NCBI GenBank assembly: GCA_964035575.1
Contig: OZ037926.1
Location: forward strand, 868,001-932,000
Origin: Rhynchopus sp. YZ270_cl-10
Taxonomy: Eukaryota > Euglenozoa > Diplonemea > Diplonemida > Diplonemidae
Direction of reading: 5' to 3'
Length of the DNA: 64,000 nt
The notes beneath the pieces were generated by a model that saw nothing but the letters and a program-made list of their open reading frames with translations, made no database searches and was not told the DNA's origin. Shown piece by piece: positions 38,364-51,617 of this stretch. The position numbers and the translations under genes were made by a program. Position 1 is the stretch's first letter. Each line of letters opens with the position of its first letter.

Positions 38364-38728
38364 CGTTCTGTGTACTCACAAGGGGAGGAAGAAACTGATC
38401 TGAGAGAAACACCAAAATGGGAGGGAGGATGGAGCGGTATACAAGGGAAAGGGGGGCTTCAAGCCCAGAGAGAGAGAGGGAGTGCGTGGGTATGGTTTCT
38501 GTTTGTTGCTTGACAATCACTTTAAGATTGAGTTAACCGCCAGGCCCCTTTTTTATATCTAGAAAGAGAGGGTCGAGAATACGCATGAAACTCGTTAACA
38601 AAAAAAAACAATTCTGACTTCACTAAAAAAAATCTATGTTATGCTGTTTGAAATAAAATTTGTTGGAAGCTTGTAGTGTATAGTGCGTCGCTTAAACACG
38701 GTTGTGGGGTCCTCTCAGTATTCCATTT

Positions 38729-39397
38729 TCATACAAAGTCGAGCAAATCAGGATCCCCTTTCGGTGCGTTGAAAGCCGGCTGTGAGTCGTAATACTGAGA
38801 GGCCTTTTGATGCGCATTTGCGTCAATGCTCATGACTGACTCTATGAGGGGTTCCGAGAGTCCATCTTTTCTGGGGGGGCTGGCGGCTCGAGCACCACCC
38901 TCATCCCCTAACTCAGGGGTGTCTCCTCTGCGTGTGTAGCGGAATATGGTGGCTGCTATCACTGCCACAATGCAGATCACAACCAAGACAATCGCAATCA
39001 CAGCACCAACCGACATGCCGCTGCCGCTGTCGGGGGATGGTGTGGACAGAACAGATTCGGGAGAATCGGTGACGGGGGAGCACACTTGCGCATCTGCCGT
39101 TGCAACGCCGTCCTCCAGTAGACATACGTAGCTTGCAGTATCATTGACGGCACCCGTTTTGCAGAGCGACTCGTTCAAAGCAGTGATTATCCTTTCCCCG
39201 TCGTGGAACGCACCAACCTGAACCCCACTGAGCAGATACGTGGTATCAATGCTGTCGCACGCAACGCCTCCGCAAGAGGTATCCAGAAGAAGGTCCACAG
39301 AGCTGCATCTTAGTGGAATGGGCGCCGTAGTATCAGGCGCCACACTTTGTGCGCACACTAGCGGAAGCAGTACTACAACTATGCTGCAGCCCTTCAT
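38729..39397 (-). CDS. Small type I membrane protein
   Basis: 222 residues from the ATG at 39397, chosen for its signal peptide (MKGCSIVVVLLPLVCAQS). An acceptor (TTCTCTTGCATTTCAG) lies about 20 nt upstream. The ectodomain of roughly 110 residues has several cysteines (RCSSVDLLLDTSCGGVAC, SLCKTG, YVCLLED, VCSP). Then comes a TM helix (VGAVIAIVLVVICIVAVIAA) and a tail of about 80 residues with SEPLIESV and a final DLLDFV, which resembles clathrin-box (LLDLD-type) and acidic-dileucine sorting signals, so an endocytic receptor or cargo is plausible. The last codon plus stop reads GTATGA, the donor sequence used in the histone-fold gene, so a further exon cannot be ruled out. Confidence 0.75.
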   Translation of the reverse strand: MKGCSIVVVLLPLVCAQSVAPDTTAPIPLRCSSVDLLLDTSCGGVACDSIDTTYLLSGVQVGAFHDGERIITALNESLCKTGAVNDTASYVCLLEDGVATADAQVCSPVTDSPESVLSTPSPDSGSGMSVGAVIAIVLVVICIVAVIAATIFRYTRRGDTPELGDEGGARAASPPRKDGLSEPLIESVMSIDANAHQKASQYYDSQPAFNAPKGDPDLLDFV

Positions 39398-39800
39398 TGT
39401 ACAAAGGCTTCGGATCTGAAATGCAAGAGAAGACAAGGAACAACAAATAAATTGACAGAGACTACACAACTCTATTCATTGTGTACAGGGGGGAAAGCAG
39501 GAGGGTTGTCTATCAATTGTGTTTGATGTGAGAATGTGAGGGAGAGGGGCGCTAAATAGTAAAACAACATGAGTAGGAAACACTAACTCGCATCGTCCAA
39601 CGACACTGCGCAAACTGAAGCTAAGTCACAGGCTACTTCAGAAAAAGAAAATTAGCATCCGGTTCCATAGGAGCCATTGAATAGAAAGGCGCTTGACTCA
39701 AGCCGTTACGTGACAAGTCCATCGATAATCACGGTAAACCTCCACATTTTTTAACGCAGACGCGCACTTATCCCAGAGGACGTTCCTTGTCATATTCCGA

Positions 39801-40006
39801 CGGCAACAAAAACATTCTCCTCGGCGTGCTTCTCCATGATACACGAGTGCGGGAGGTCCACCCTCCACTGGACCTCCACGTCGGTAGGGTGCATATGTCT
39901 CTCCTCCGTATACGCAGCAATCACCGTCATCACAAGGTAAAGGGGGTTCAGGTACAACGCGGCGGAGCCTCCGAACAGCGTCAAGCAGATCCTGCGTAGT
40001 ACAGCC
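39801..40006 (-). pseudogene. Fragment of a Cys-rich surface protein paralogue, cut by the satellite
   Basis: 206 bp colinear with 32866-33071 of the Cys-rich gene without any length difference. It codes AVLRRICLTLFGGSAALY, then VIAAYTEERHMHPTDVEVQW and RVDLPHS, about 60% identical by eye to the parent's membrane-proximal domain. Similarity begins near 39801 and stops exactly where the first 38-bp satellite monomers start (about 40007). The frame is open, but nothing else of the gene is present on either side, so it is a relic of an older, diverged copy. The stretch 39398-39800 holds no gene. Confidence 0.8.
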
Positions 40007-41641
40007 AAAACAGCGCCATTGCTACGGAACAAGACAACCCGCTAAAAACCGCTCCGGTGTTACGGAAGAAAACAACCCTCTTAAAACAGCGCCATTGTTA
40101 CGGAACAAAACAACCCGCTTCAAACAGCGCCGTTGTTACGGAACAAAACAACCCGCTCAAAACAGCGCCGTTGTTACGGAACAAAACAACCCGCTTAAAA
40201 CAGCGCCGTTGTTACGGAACAAAACAACCCGCTTAAAACAGCGCCGTTGTTACGGAACAAAACAACCCGCTCAAAACAGCGCCGTTGTTACGGAACAAAA
40301 CAACCCGCTTAAAACAGCGCCGTTGTTACGGAACAAAACAACCCGCTTAAAACAGCGCCGTTGTTACGGAACAAAACAACCCGCTCAAAACAGCGCCGTT
40401 GTTACGGAACAAAACAACCCGCTTAAAACAGCGCCGTTGTTACGCAACAAAACAACCCGCTTAAAACAGCGCCGTTGTTACGGAACAGAACAACCCGCTC
40501 AAAACAGCGCCGTTGTTACGCAACAAAACAACCCGCTTAAAACAGCGCCGTTGTTACGGAACAGAACAACCCGCTCAAAACAGCGCCGTTGTTACGGAAC
40601 AGAACAACCCGCTCAAAACAGCGCCGTTGTTACGGAACAAAACAACCCGCTTAAAACAGCGCCGTTGTTACGGAACAAAACAACCCGCTTAAAACAGCGC
40701 CGTTGTTACGCAACAAAACAACCCGCTTAAAACAGCGCCGTTGTTACGGAACAGAACAACCCGCTCAAAACAGCGACGTTGTTACGCAACAAAACAACCC
40801 GCTAAAAAACAGCGCCGTTGTTACGGAACAGAACAACCCGCTCAAAACAGCGCCGTTGTTACGGAACAAAACAACCCGCTTAAAACAGCGCCGTTGTTAT
40901 GGAACAAAACAACCCGCTTAAAACAGCGCCGTTGTTACGCAACAAAACAACCCGCTTAAAACAGCGCCGTTGTTACGGAACAGAACAACCCGCTCAAAAC
41001 AGCGCCGTTGTTACGGAACAGAACAACCCGCTCAAAACAGCGCCGTTGTTACGGAACAAAACAACCCGCTTAAAACAGCGCCGTTGTTACGCAACAAAAC
41101 AACCCGCTTAAAACAGCGCCGTTGTTACGGAACAGAACAACCCGCTCAAAACAGCGCCGTTGTTACGCAACAAAACAACCCGCTCAAAACAGCGCCGTTG
41201 TTACACAACAAAACAACCCGCTTAAAACAGCGCCGTTGTTACGGAACAGAACAACCCGCTCAAAACAGCGCCGTTGTTACGCAACAAAACAACACGCTCA
41301 AAACAGCGCCGTTGTTACGGAACAGAACAACCCGCTCAAAACAGCGACGTTGTTACGCAACAAAACAACCCGCTTAAAACAGCGCCGTTGTTACGGAACA
41401 AAACATCCCGATTAAAACAGCGCCGTTGTTACGGAACAAAACAACCCGCTTAAAACAGCGCCGTTGTTACGGAACAGAACAACCCGCTCAAAACAGCGAC
41501 GTTGTTACGCAACAAAACAACCCGCTTAAAACAGCGCCGTTGTTACGGAACAAAACAACCCGCTTAAAACAGCGCCGTTGTTACGGAACAAAACAACCCG
41601 CTTAAAACAGCGCCGTTGTTACGGAACAAAACAACCCGCTC

Positions 41642-44600
41642 AAAACAGCGCCGTTGTTACGGAACAGAACAACCCGCTCAAAACAGCGCCGTTGTTACGG
41701 AACAAAACAACCCGCTCAAAACAGCGCCGTTGTTACGGAACAGAACAACCCGCTTAAAACAGCGCCGTTGTTACGCAACAAAACAACCCGCTTAAAACAG
41801 CGCCGTTGTTACGGAACAAAACAACCCGCTCAAAACAGCGCCGTTGTTACGGAACAAAACAACCCGCTCAAAACAGCGCCGTTGTTACGGAACAGAACAA
41901 CCCGCTCAAAACAGCGCCGTTGTTACGGAACAAAACAACCCGCTCAAAACAGCGCCGTTGTTACGGAACAGAACAACCCGCTCAAAACAGCGCCGTTGTT
42001 ACGCAACAAAACAACACGCTCAAAACAGCGCCGTTGTTACGGAACAGAACAACCCGCTCAAAACAGCGACGTTGTTACGGAACAAAACAACCCGCTTAAA
42101 ACAGCGCCGTTGTTACGGAACAAAACAACCCGCTCAAAACAGCGCCGTTGTTACGGAACAAAACAACCCGCTCAAAACAGCGCCGTTGTTACTGAACAAA
42201 ACAACCCGCTTAAAACAGCGCCGTTGTTACGGAACAGAACAACCCGCTCAAAACAGCGCCGTTGTTACGGAACAAAACAACCCGCTTAAAACAGCGCCGT
42301 TGTTACGGAACAAAACAACCCGCTTAAAACAGCGCCGTTGTTACGGAACAAAACAACCCGCTTAAAACAGCGCCGTTGTTACGCAACAAAACAACCCGCT
42401 TAAAACAGCGCCGTTGTTACGCAACAAAACAACCCGCTTAAAACAGCGCCGTTGTTACGGAACAAAACAACCCGCTTAAAACAGCGCCGTTGTTACGGAA
42501 CAAAACAACCCGCTCAAAACAGCGCCGTTGTTACAGAACAAAACAACCCGCTTAAAACAGCGCCGTTGTTACGGAACAAAACAACCCGCTTAAAACAGCG
42601 CCGTTGTTACGGAACAAAACAACCCGCTTAAAACAGCGCCGTTGTTACGGAACAGAACAACCCGCTTAAAACAGCGCCGTTGTTACGCAACAAAACAACC
42701 CGCTTAAAACAGCGCCGTTGTTACGGAACAGAACAACCCGCTCAAAACAGCGCCGTTGTTACGCAACAAAACAACCCGCTCAAAACAGCGCCGTTGTTAC
42801 GGAACAGAACAACCCGCTCAAAACAGCGCCGTTGTTACGCAACAAAACAACACGCTCAAAACAGCGCCGTTGTTACGGAACAGAACAACCCGCTCAAAAC
42901 AGCGACGTTGTTACGCAACAAAACAACCCGCTCAAAACAGCGCCGTTGTTACAGAACAAAACAACCCGCTTAAAACAGCGCCGTTGTTACGGAACAAAAC
43001 AACCCGCTCAAAACAGCGCCGTTGTTGCGGAACAAAACATCCCGCTTAAAACAGCGCCGTTGTTACAGAACAAAACAACCCGCTTAAAACAGCGCCGTTG
43101 TTACGGAACAAAACATCCCGCTTAAAACAGCGCCGTTGTTACAGAACAAAACAACCCGCTTAAAACAGCGCCGTTGTTACGGAACAAAACAACCCGCTTA
43201 AAACAGCGCCGTTGTTACGGAACAAAACAACCCGCTTAAAACAGCGCCGTTGTTACGGAACAAAACAACCCGCTTAAAACAGCGCCGTTGTTACGGAACA
43301 AAACAACCCGCTCAAAACAGCGCCGTTGTTGCGGAACAAAACAACCCGCTCAAAACAGCGCCGTTGTTACGGAACAAAACAACCCGCTTCAAACAGCGCC
43401 GTTGTTACGGAACAAAACAACCCGCTTAAAACAGCGCCGTTGTTACGGAACAAAACAACCCGCTCAAAACAGCGCCGTTGTTGCGGAACAAAACAACCCG
43501 CTCAAAACAGCGCCGTTGTTACGGAACAAAACAACCCGCTTCAAACAGCGCCGTTGTTACGGAACAAAACAACCCGCTTAAAACAGCGCCGTTGTTACGG
43601 AACAAAACAACCCGCTTAAAACAGCGCCGTTGTTACGCAACAAAACAACCCGCTTAAAACAGCGCCGTTGTTACGGAACAAAACAACCCGCTTAAAACAG
43701 CGCCGTTGTTACGGAACAAAACAACCCGCTCAAAACAGCGCCGTTGTTGCGGAACAAAACAACCCGCTCAAAACAGCGCCGTTGTTACGGAACAAAACAA
43801 CCCGCTTCAAACAGCGCCGTTGTTACGGAACAAAACAACCCGCTTAAAACAGCGCCGTTGTTACGGAACAAAACAACCCGCTCAAAACAGCGCCGTTGTT
43901 ACGCAACAAAACAACACGCTCAAAACAGCGCCGTTGTTACGGAACAGAACAACCCGCTCAAAACAGCGCCGTTGTTACGCAACAAAACAACACGCTCAAA
44001 ACAGCGCCGTTGTTACGAAACAAAACAACCCGCTTAAAACAGCGCCGTTGTTACGGAACAAAACAACCCGCTTAAAACAGCGCCGTTGTTACGCAACAAA
44101 ACAACCCGCTTAAAACAGCGCCGTTGTTACGGAACAAAACAACCCGCTTAAAACAGCGCCGTTGTTACGGAACAAAACATCCCGCTTAAAACAGCGCCGT
44201 TGTTACAGAACAAAACAACCCGCTTAAAACAGCGCCGTTGTTACGGAACAAAACAACCCGCTTAAAACAGCGCCGTTGTTACGGAACAAAACAACCCGCT
44301 TAAAACAGCGCCGTTGTTACGGAACAAAACAACCCGCTTAAAACAGCGCCGTTGTTACGCAACAAAACAACCCGCTTAAAACAGCGCCGTTGTTACGGAA
44401 CAGAACAACCCGCTTAAAACAGCGCCGTTGTTACGCAACAAAACAACCCGCTTAAAACAGCGCCGTTGTTACGCAACAAAACAACACGCTCAAAACAGCG
44501 CCGTTGTTACGGAACAGAACAACCCGCTCAAAACAGCGCCGTTGTTACGCAACAAAACAACCCGCTCAAAACAGCGCCGTTGTTACGCAACAAAACAACA

Positions 44601-47600
44601 CGCTCAAAACAGCGCCGTTGTTACGGAACAGAACAACCCGCTCAAAACAGCGACGTTGTTACGCAACAAAACAACCCGCTTAAAACAGCGCCGTTGTTAC
44701 GGAACAAAACATCCCGCTTAAAACAGCGCCGTTGTTACAGAACAAAACAACCCGCTTAAAACAGCGCCGTTGTTACGGAACAAAACAACCCGCTTAAAAC
44801 AGCGCCGTTGTTACGGAACAAAACAACCCGCTTAAAACAGCGCCGTTGTTACGCAACAAAACAACCCGCTTAAAACAGCGCCGTTGTTACGGAACAGAAC
44901 AACCCGCTTAAAACAGCGCCGTTGTTACGGAACAAAACAACCCGCTTAAAACAGCGCCGTTGTTACGGAACAAAACAACCCGCTCAAAACAGCGCCGTTG
45001 TTGCGGAACAAAACAACCCGCTTCAAACAGCGCCGTTGTTACGGAACAAAACAACCCGCTTAAAACAGCGCCGTTGTTACGGAACAAAACAACCCGCTCA
45101 AAACAGCGCCGTTGTTACGCAACAAAACAACACTCTCAAAACAGCGCCGTTGTTACGGAACAGAACAACCCGCTCAAAACAGCGCCGTTGTTACGCAACA
45201 AAACAACACGCTCAAAACAGCGCCGTTGTTACGGAACAGAACAACCCGCTTAAAACAGCGCCGTTGTTACGGAACAGAACAACCCGCTCAAAACAGCGCC
45301 GTTGTTACGCAACAAAACAACACGCTCAAAACAGCGCCGTTGTTACGGAACAAAACAACCCGCTCAAAACAGCGCCGTTGTTACGCAACAAAACAACACG
45401 CTCAAAACAGCGCCGTTGTTACGGAACAAAACAACCCGCTCAAAACAGCGCCGTTGTTACGGAACAAAACAACCCGCTTAAAACAGCGCCGTTGTTACGG
45501 AACAAAACAACCCGCTTAAAACAGCGCCGTTGTTACGCAACAAAACAACCCGCTTAAAACAGCGCCGTTGTTACGGAACAGAACAACCCGCTCAAGACAG
45601 CGCCGTTGTTACGGAACAAAACAACCCGCTTAAAACAGCGCCGTTGTTACGGAACAAAACATCCCGCTTAAAACAGCGCCGTTGTTACGGAACAAAACAA
45701 CCCGCTTAAAACAGCGCCGTTGTTACGGAACAAAACAACCCGCTTAAAACAGCGCCGTTGTTACGGAACAAAACAACCCGCTCAAAACAGCGCCGTTGTT
45801 ACGGAACAAAACAACCCGCTTAAAACAGCGCCGTTGTTACGGAACAAAACAACCCGCTTAAAACAGCGCCGTTGTTACGGAACAAAACAACCCGCTTAAA
45901 ACAGCGCCGTTGTTACGGAACAGAACAACCCGCTCAAAACAGCGACGTTGTTACGCAACAAAACAACCCGCTTAAAACAGCGCCGTTGTTACGCAACAAA
46001 ACAACCCGCTTAAAACAGCGCCGTTGTTACGGAACAGAACAACCCGCTCAAAACAGCGCCGTTGTTACGGAACAAAACAACCCGCTTAAAACAGCGCCGT
46101 TGTTACGCAACAAAACAACCCGCTTAAAACAGCGCCGTTGTTACGGAACAGAACAACCCGCTCAAAACAGCGCCGTTGTTACGCAACAAAACAACCCGCT
46201 CAAAACAGCGCCGTTGTTACGGAACAAAACATCCCGCTTAAAACAGCGCCGTTGTTACAGAACAAAACAACCCGCTTAAAACAGCGCCGTTGTTACGGAA
46301 CAAAACAACCCGCTTAAAACAGCGCCGTTGTTACGGAACAAAACAACCCGCTTAAAACAGCGCCGTTGTTACGGAACAAAACAACCCGCTTAAAACAGCG
46401 CCGTTGTTACGGAACAAAACAACCCGCTTAAAACAGCGCCGTTGTTACGGAACAAAACATCCCGCTTAAAACAGCGCCGTTGTTACAGAACAAAACAACC
46501 CGCTTAAAACAGCGCCGTTGTTACGGAACAAAACAACCCGCTTAAAACAGCGCCGTTGTTACGGAACAGAACAACCCGCTTAAAACAGCGCCGTTGTTAC
46601 GGAACAAAACAACCCGCTTAAAACAGCGCCGTTGTTACGGAACAGAACAACCCGCTCAAAACAGCGCCGTTGTTACGGAACAAAACAACCCGCTCAAAAC
46701 AGCGCCGTTGTTACGGAACAGAACAACCCGCTTAAAACAGCGCCGTTGTTACGCAACAAAACAACCCGCTTAAAACAGCGCCGTTGTTACGGAACAAAAC
46801 AACCCGCTCAAAACAGCGCCGTTGTTACGGAACAAAACAACCCGCTCAAAACAGCGCCGTTGTTACGGAACAGAACAACCCGCTCAAAACAGCGCCGTTG
46901 TTACGGAACAAAACAACCCGCTCAAAACAGCGCCGTTGTTACGGAACAGAACAACCCGCTCAAAACAGCGCCGTTGTTACGCAACAAAACAACACGCTCA
47001 AAACAGCGCCGTTGTTACGGAACAGAACAACCCGCTCAAAACAGCGACGTTGTTACGGAACAAAACAACCCGCTTAAAACAGCGCCGTTGTTACGGAACA
47101 AAACAACCCGCTCAAAACAGCGCCGTTGTTACGGAACAAAACAACCCGCTCAAAACAGCGCCGTTGTTACTGAACAAAACAACCCGCTTAAAACAGCGCC
47201 GTTGTTACGGAACAGAACAACCCGCTCAAAACAGCGCCGTTGTTACGGAACAAAACAACCCGCTTAAAACAGCGCCGTTGTTACGGAACAAAACAACCCG
47301 CTTAAAACAGCGCCGTTGTTACGGAACAAAACAACCCGCTTAAAACAGCGCCGTTGTTACGCAACAAAACAACCCGCTTAAAACAGCGCCGTTGTTACGC
47401 AACAAAACAACCCGCTTAAAACAGCGCCGTTGTTACGGAACAAAACAACCCGCTTAAAACAGCGCCGTTGTTACGGAACAAAACAACCCGCTCAAAACAG
47501 CGCCGTTGTTACAGAACAAAACAACCCGCTTAAAACAGCGCCGTTGTTACGGAACAAAACAACCCGCTTAAAACAGCGCCGTTGTTACGGAACAAAACAA

Positions 47601-50600
47601 CCCGCTTAAAACAGCGCCGTTGTTACGGAACAGAACAACCCGCTTAAAACAGCGCCGTTGTTACGCAACAAAACAACCCGCTTAAAACAGCGCCGTTGTT
47701 ACGGAACAGAACAACCCGCTCAAAACAGCGCCGTTGTTACGCAACAAAACAACCCGCTCAAAACAGCGCCGTTGTTACGGAACAGAACAACCCGCTCAAA
47801 ACAGCGCCGTTGTTACGCAACAAAACAACACGCTCAAAACAGCGCCGTTGTTACGGAACAGAACAACCCGCTCAAAACAGCGACGTTGTTACGCAACAAA
47901 ACAACCCGCTCAAAACAGCGCCGTTGTTACAGAACAAAACAACCCGCTTAAAACAGCGCCGTTGTTACGGAACAAAACAACCCGCTCAAAACAGCGCCGT
48001 TGTTGCGGAACAAAACATCCCGCTTAAAACAGCGCCGTTGTTACAGAACAAAACAACCCGCTTAAAACAGCGCCGTTGTTACGGAACAAAACATCCCGCT
48101 TAAAACAGCGCCGTTGTTACAGAACAAAACAACCCGCTTAAAACAGCGCCGTTGTTACGGAACAAAACAACCCGCTTAAAACAGCGCCGTTGTTACGGAA
48201 CAAAACAACCCGCTTAAAACAGCGCCGTTGTTACGGAACAAAACAACCCGCTTAAAACAGCGCCGTTGTTACGGAACAAAACAACCCGCTCAAAACAGCG
48301 CCGTTGTTGCGGAACAAAACAACCCGCTCAAAACAGCGCCGTTGTTACGGAACAAAACAACCCGCTTCAAACAGCGCCGTTGTTACGGAACAAAACAACC
48401 CGCTTAAAACAGCGCCGTTGTTACGGAACAAAACAACCCGCTCAAAACAGCGCCGTTGTTGCGGAACAAAACAACCCGCTCAAAACAGCGCCGTTGTTAC
48501 GGAACAAAACAACCCGCTTCAAACAGCGCCGTTGTTACGGAACAAAACAACCCGCTTAAAACAGCGCCGTTGTTACGGAACAAAACAACCCGCTTAAAAC
48601 AGCGCCGTTGTTACGCAACAAAACAACCCGCTTAAAACAGCGCCGTTGTTACGGAACAAAACAACCCGCTTAAAACAGCGCCGTTGTTACGGAACAAAAC
48701 AACCCGCTCAAAACAGCGCCGTTGTTGCGGAACAAAACAACCCGCTCAAAACAGCGCCGTTGTTACGGAACAAAACAACCCGCTTCAAACAGCGCCGTTG
48801 TTACGGAACAAAACAACCCGCTTAAAACAGCGCCGTTGTTACGGAACAAAACAACCCGCTCAAAACAGCGCCGTTGTTACGCAACAAAACAACACGCTCA
48901 AAACAGCGCCGTTGTTACGGAACAGAACAACCCGCTCAAAACAGCGCCGTTGTTACGCAACAAAACAACACGCTCAAAACAGCGCCGTTGTTACGAAACA
49001 AAACAACCCGCTTAAAACAGCGCCGTTGTTACGGAACAAAACAACCCGCTTAAAACAGCGCCGTTGTTACGCAACAAAACAACCCGCTTAAAACAGCGCC
49101 GTTGTTACGGAACAAAACAACCCGCTTAAAACAGCGCCGTTGTTACGGAACAAAACATCCCGCTTAAAACAGCGCCGTTGTTACAGAACAAAACAACCCG
49201 CTTAAAACAGCGCCGTTGTTACGGAACAAAACAACCCGCTTAAAACAGCGCCGTTGTTACGGAACAAAACAACCCGCTTAAAACAGCGCCGTTGTTACGG
49301 AACAAAACAACCCGCTTAAAACAGCGCCGTTGTTACGCAACAAAACAACCCGCTTAAAACAGCGCCGTTGTTACGGAACAGAACAACCCGCTTAAAACAG
49401 CGCCGTTGTTACGCAACAAAACAACCCGCTTAAAACAGCGCCGTTGTTACGCAACAAAACAACACGCTCAAAACAGCGCCGTTGTTACGGAACAGAACAA
49501 CCCGCTCAAAACAGCGCCGTTGTTACGCAACAAAACAACCCGCTCAAAACAGCGCCGTTGTTACGCAACAAAACAACACGCTCAAAACAGCGCCGTTGTT
49601 ACGGAACAGAACAACCCGCTCAAAACAGCGACGTTGTTACGCAACAAAACAACCCGCTTAAAACAGCGCCGTTGTTACGGAACAAAACATCCCGCTTAAA
49701 ACAGCGCCGTTGTTACAGAACAAAACAACCCGCTTAAAACAGCGCCGTTGTTACGGAACAAAACAACCCGCTTAAAACAGCGCCGTTGTTACGGAACAAA
49801 ACAACCCGCTTAAAACAGCGCCGTTGTTACGCAACAAAACAACCCGCTTAAAACAGCGCCGTTGTTACGGAACAGAACAACCCGCTTAAAACAGCGCCGT
49901 TGTTACGGAACAAAACAACCCGCTTAAAACAGCGCCGTTGTTACGGAACAAAACAACCCGCTCAAAACAGCGCCGTTGTTGCGGAACAAAACAACCCGCT
50001 TCAAACAGCGCCGTTGTTACGGAACAAAACAACCCGCTTAAAACAGCGCCGTTGTTACGGAACAAAACAACCCGCTCAAAACAGCGCCGTTGTTACGCAA
50101 CAAAACAACACTCTCAAAACAGCGCCGTTGTTACGGAACAGAACAACCCGCTCAAAACAGCGCCGTTGTTACGCAACAAAACAACACGCTCAAAACAGCG
50201 CCGTTGTTACGGAACAGAACAACCCGCTTAAAACAGCGCCGTTGTTACGGAACAGAACAACCCGCTCAAAACAGCGCCGTTGTTACGCAACAAAACAACA
50301 CGCTCAAAACAGCGCCGTTGTTACGGAACAAAACAACCCGCTCAAAACAGCGCCGTTGTTACGCAACAAAACAACACGCTCAAAACAGCGCCGTTGTTAC
50401 GGAACAAAACAACCCGCTCAAAACAGCGCCGTTGTTACGGAACAAAACAACCCGCTTAAAACAGCGCCGTTGTTACGGAACAAAACAACCCGCTTAAAAC
50501 AGCGCCGTTGTTACGCAACAAAACAACCCGCTTAAAACAGCGCCGTTGTTACGGAACAGAACAACCCGCTCAAGACAGCGCCGTTGTTACGGAACAAAAC

Positions 50601-51617
50601 AACCCGCTTAAAACAGCGCCGTTGTTACGGAACAAAACATCCCGCTTAAAACAGCGCCGTTGTTACGGAACAAAACAACCCGCTTAAAACAGCGCCGTTG
50701 TTACGGAACAAAACAACCCGCTTAAAACAGCGCCGTTGTTACGGAACAAAACAACCCGCTCAAAACAGCGCCGTTGTTACGGAACAAAACAACCCGCTTA
50801 AAACAGCGCCGTTGTTACGGAACAAAACAACCCGCTTAAAACAGCGCCGTTGTTACGGAACAAAACAACCCGCTTAAAACAGCGCCGTTGTTACGGAACA
50901 GAACAACCCGCTCAAAACAGCGACGTTGTTACGCAACAAAACAACCCGCTTAAAACAGCGCCGTTGTTACGCAACAAAACAACCCGCTTAAAACAGCGCC
51001 GTTGTTACGGAACAGAACAACCCGCTCAAAACAGCGCCGTTGTTACGGAACAAAACAACCCGCTTAAAACAGCGCCGTTGTTACGCAACAAAACAACCCG
51101 CTTAAAACAGCGCCGTTGTTACGGAACAGAACAACCCGCTCAAAACAGCGCCGTTGTTACGCAACAAAACAACCCGCTCAAAACAGCGCCGTTGTTACGG
51201 AACAAAACATCCCGCTTAAAACAGCGCCGTTGTTACAGAACAAAACAACCCGCTTAAAACAGCGCCGTTGTTACGGAACAAAACAACCCGCTTAAAACAG
51301 CGCCGTTGTTACGGAACAAAACAACCCGCTTAAAACAGCGCCGTTGTTACGGAACAAAACAACCCGCTTAAAACAGCGCCGTTGTTACGGAACAAAACAA
51401 CCCGCTTAAAACAGCGCCGTTGTTACGGAACAAAACATCCCGCTTAAAACAGCGCCGTTGTTACAGAACAAAACAACCCGCTTAAAACAGCGCCGTTGTT
51501 ACGGAACAAAACAACCCGCTTAAAACAGCGCCGTTGTTACGGAACAGAACAACCCGCTTAAAACAGCGCCGTTGTTACGGAACAAAACAACCCGCTTAAA
51601 ACAGCGCCGTTGTTACG
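41642..51617. repeat. Higher-order tandem duplication, period 4,978 bp (131 monomers)
   Basis: Variant positions in 41642-46639 recur in the same order in 46620-51617, offset by exactly 4,978 bp. Landmarks: frame-shaped blocks at 41654/46632, 42680/47658, 43288/48266, 44428/49406 and 44922/49900. I found no difference in the stretches compared. So two tandem copies of a 131-monomer unit lie inside the array. Confidence 0.9.
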
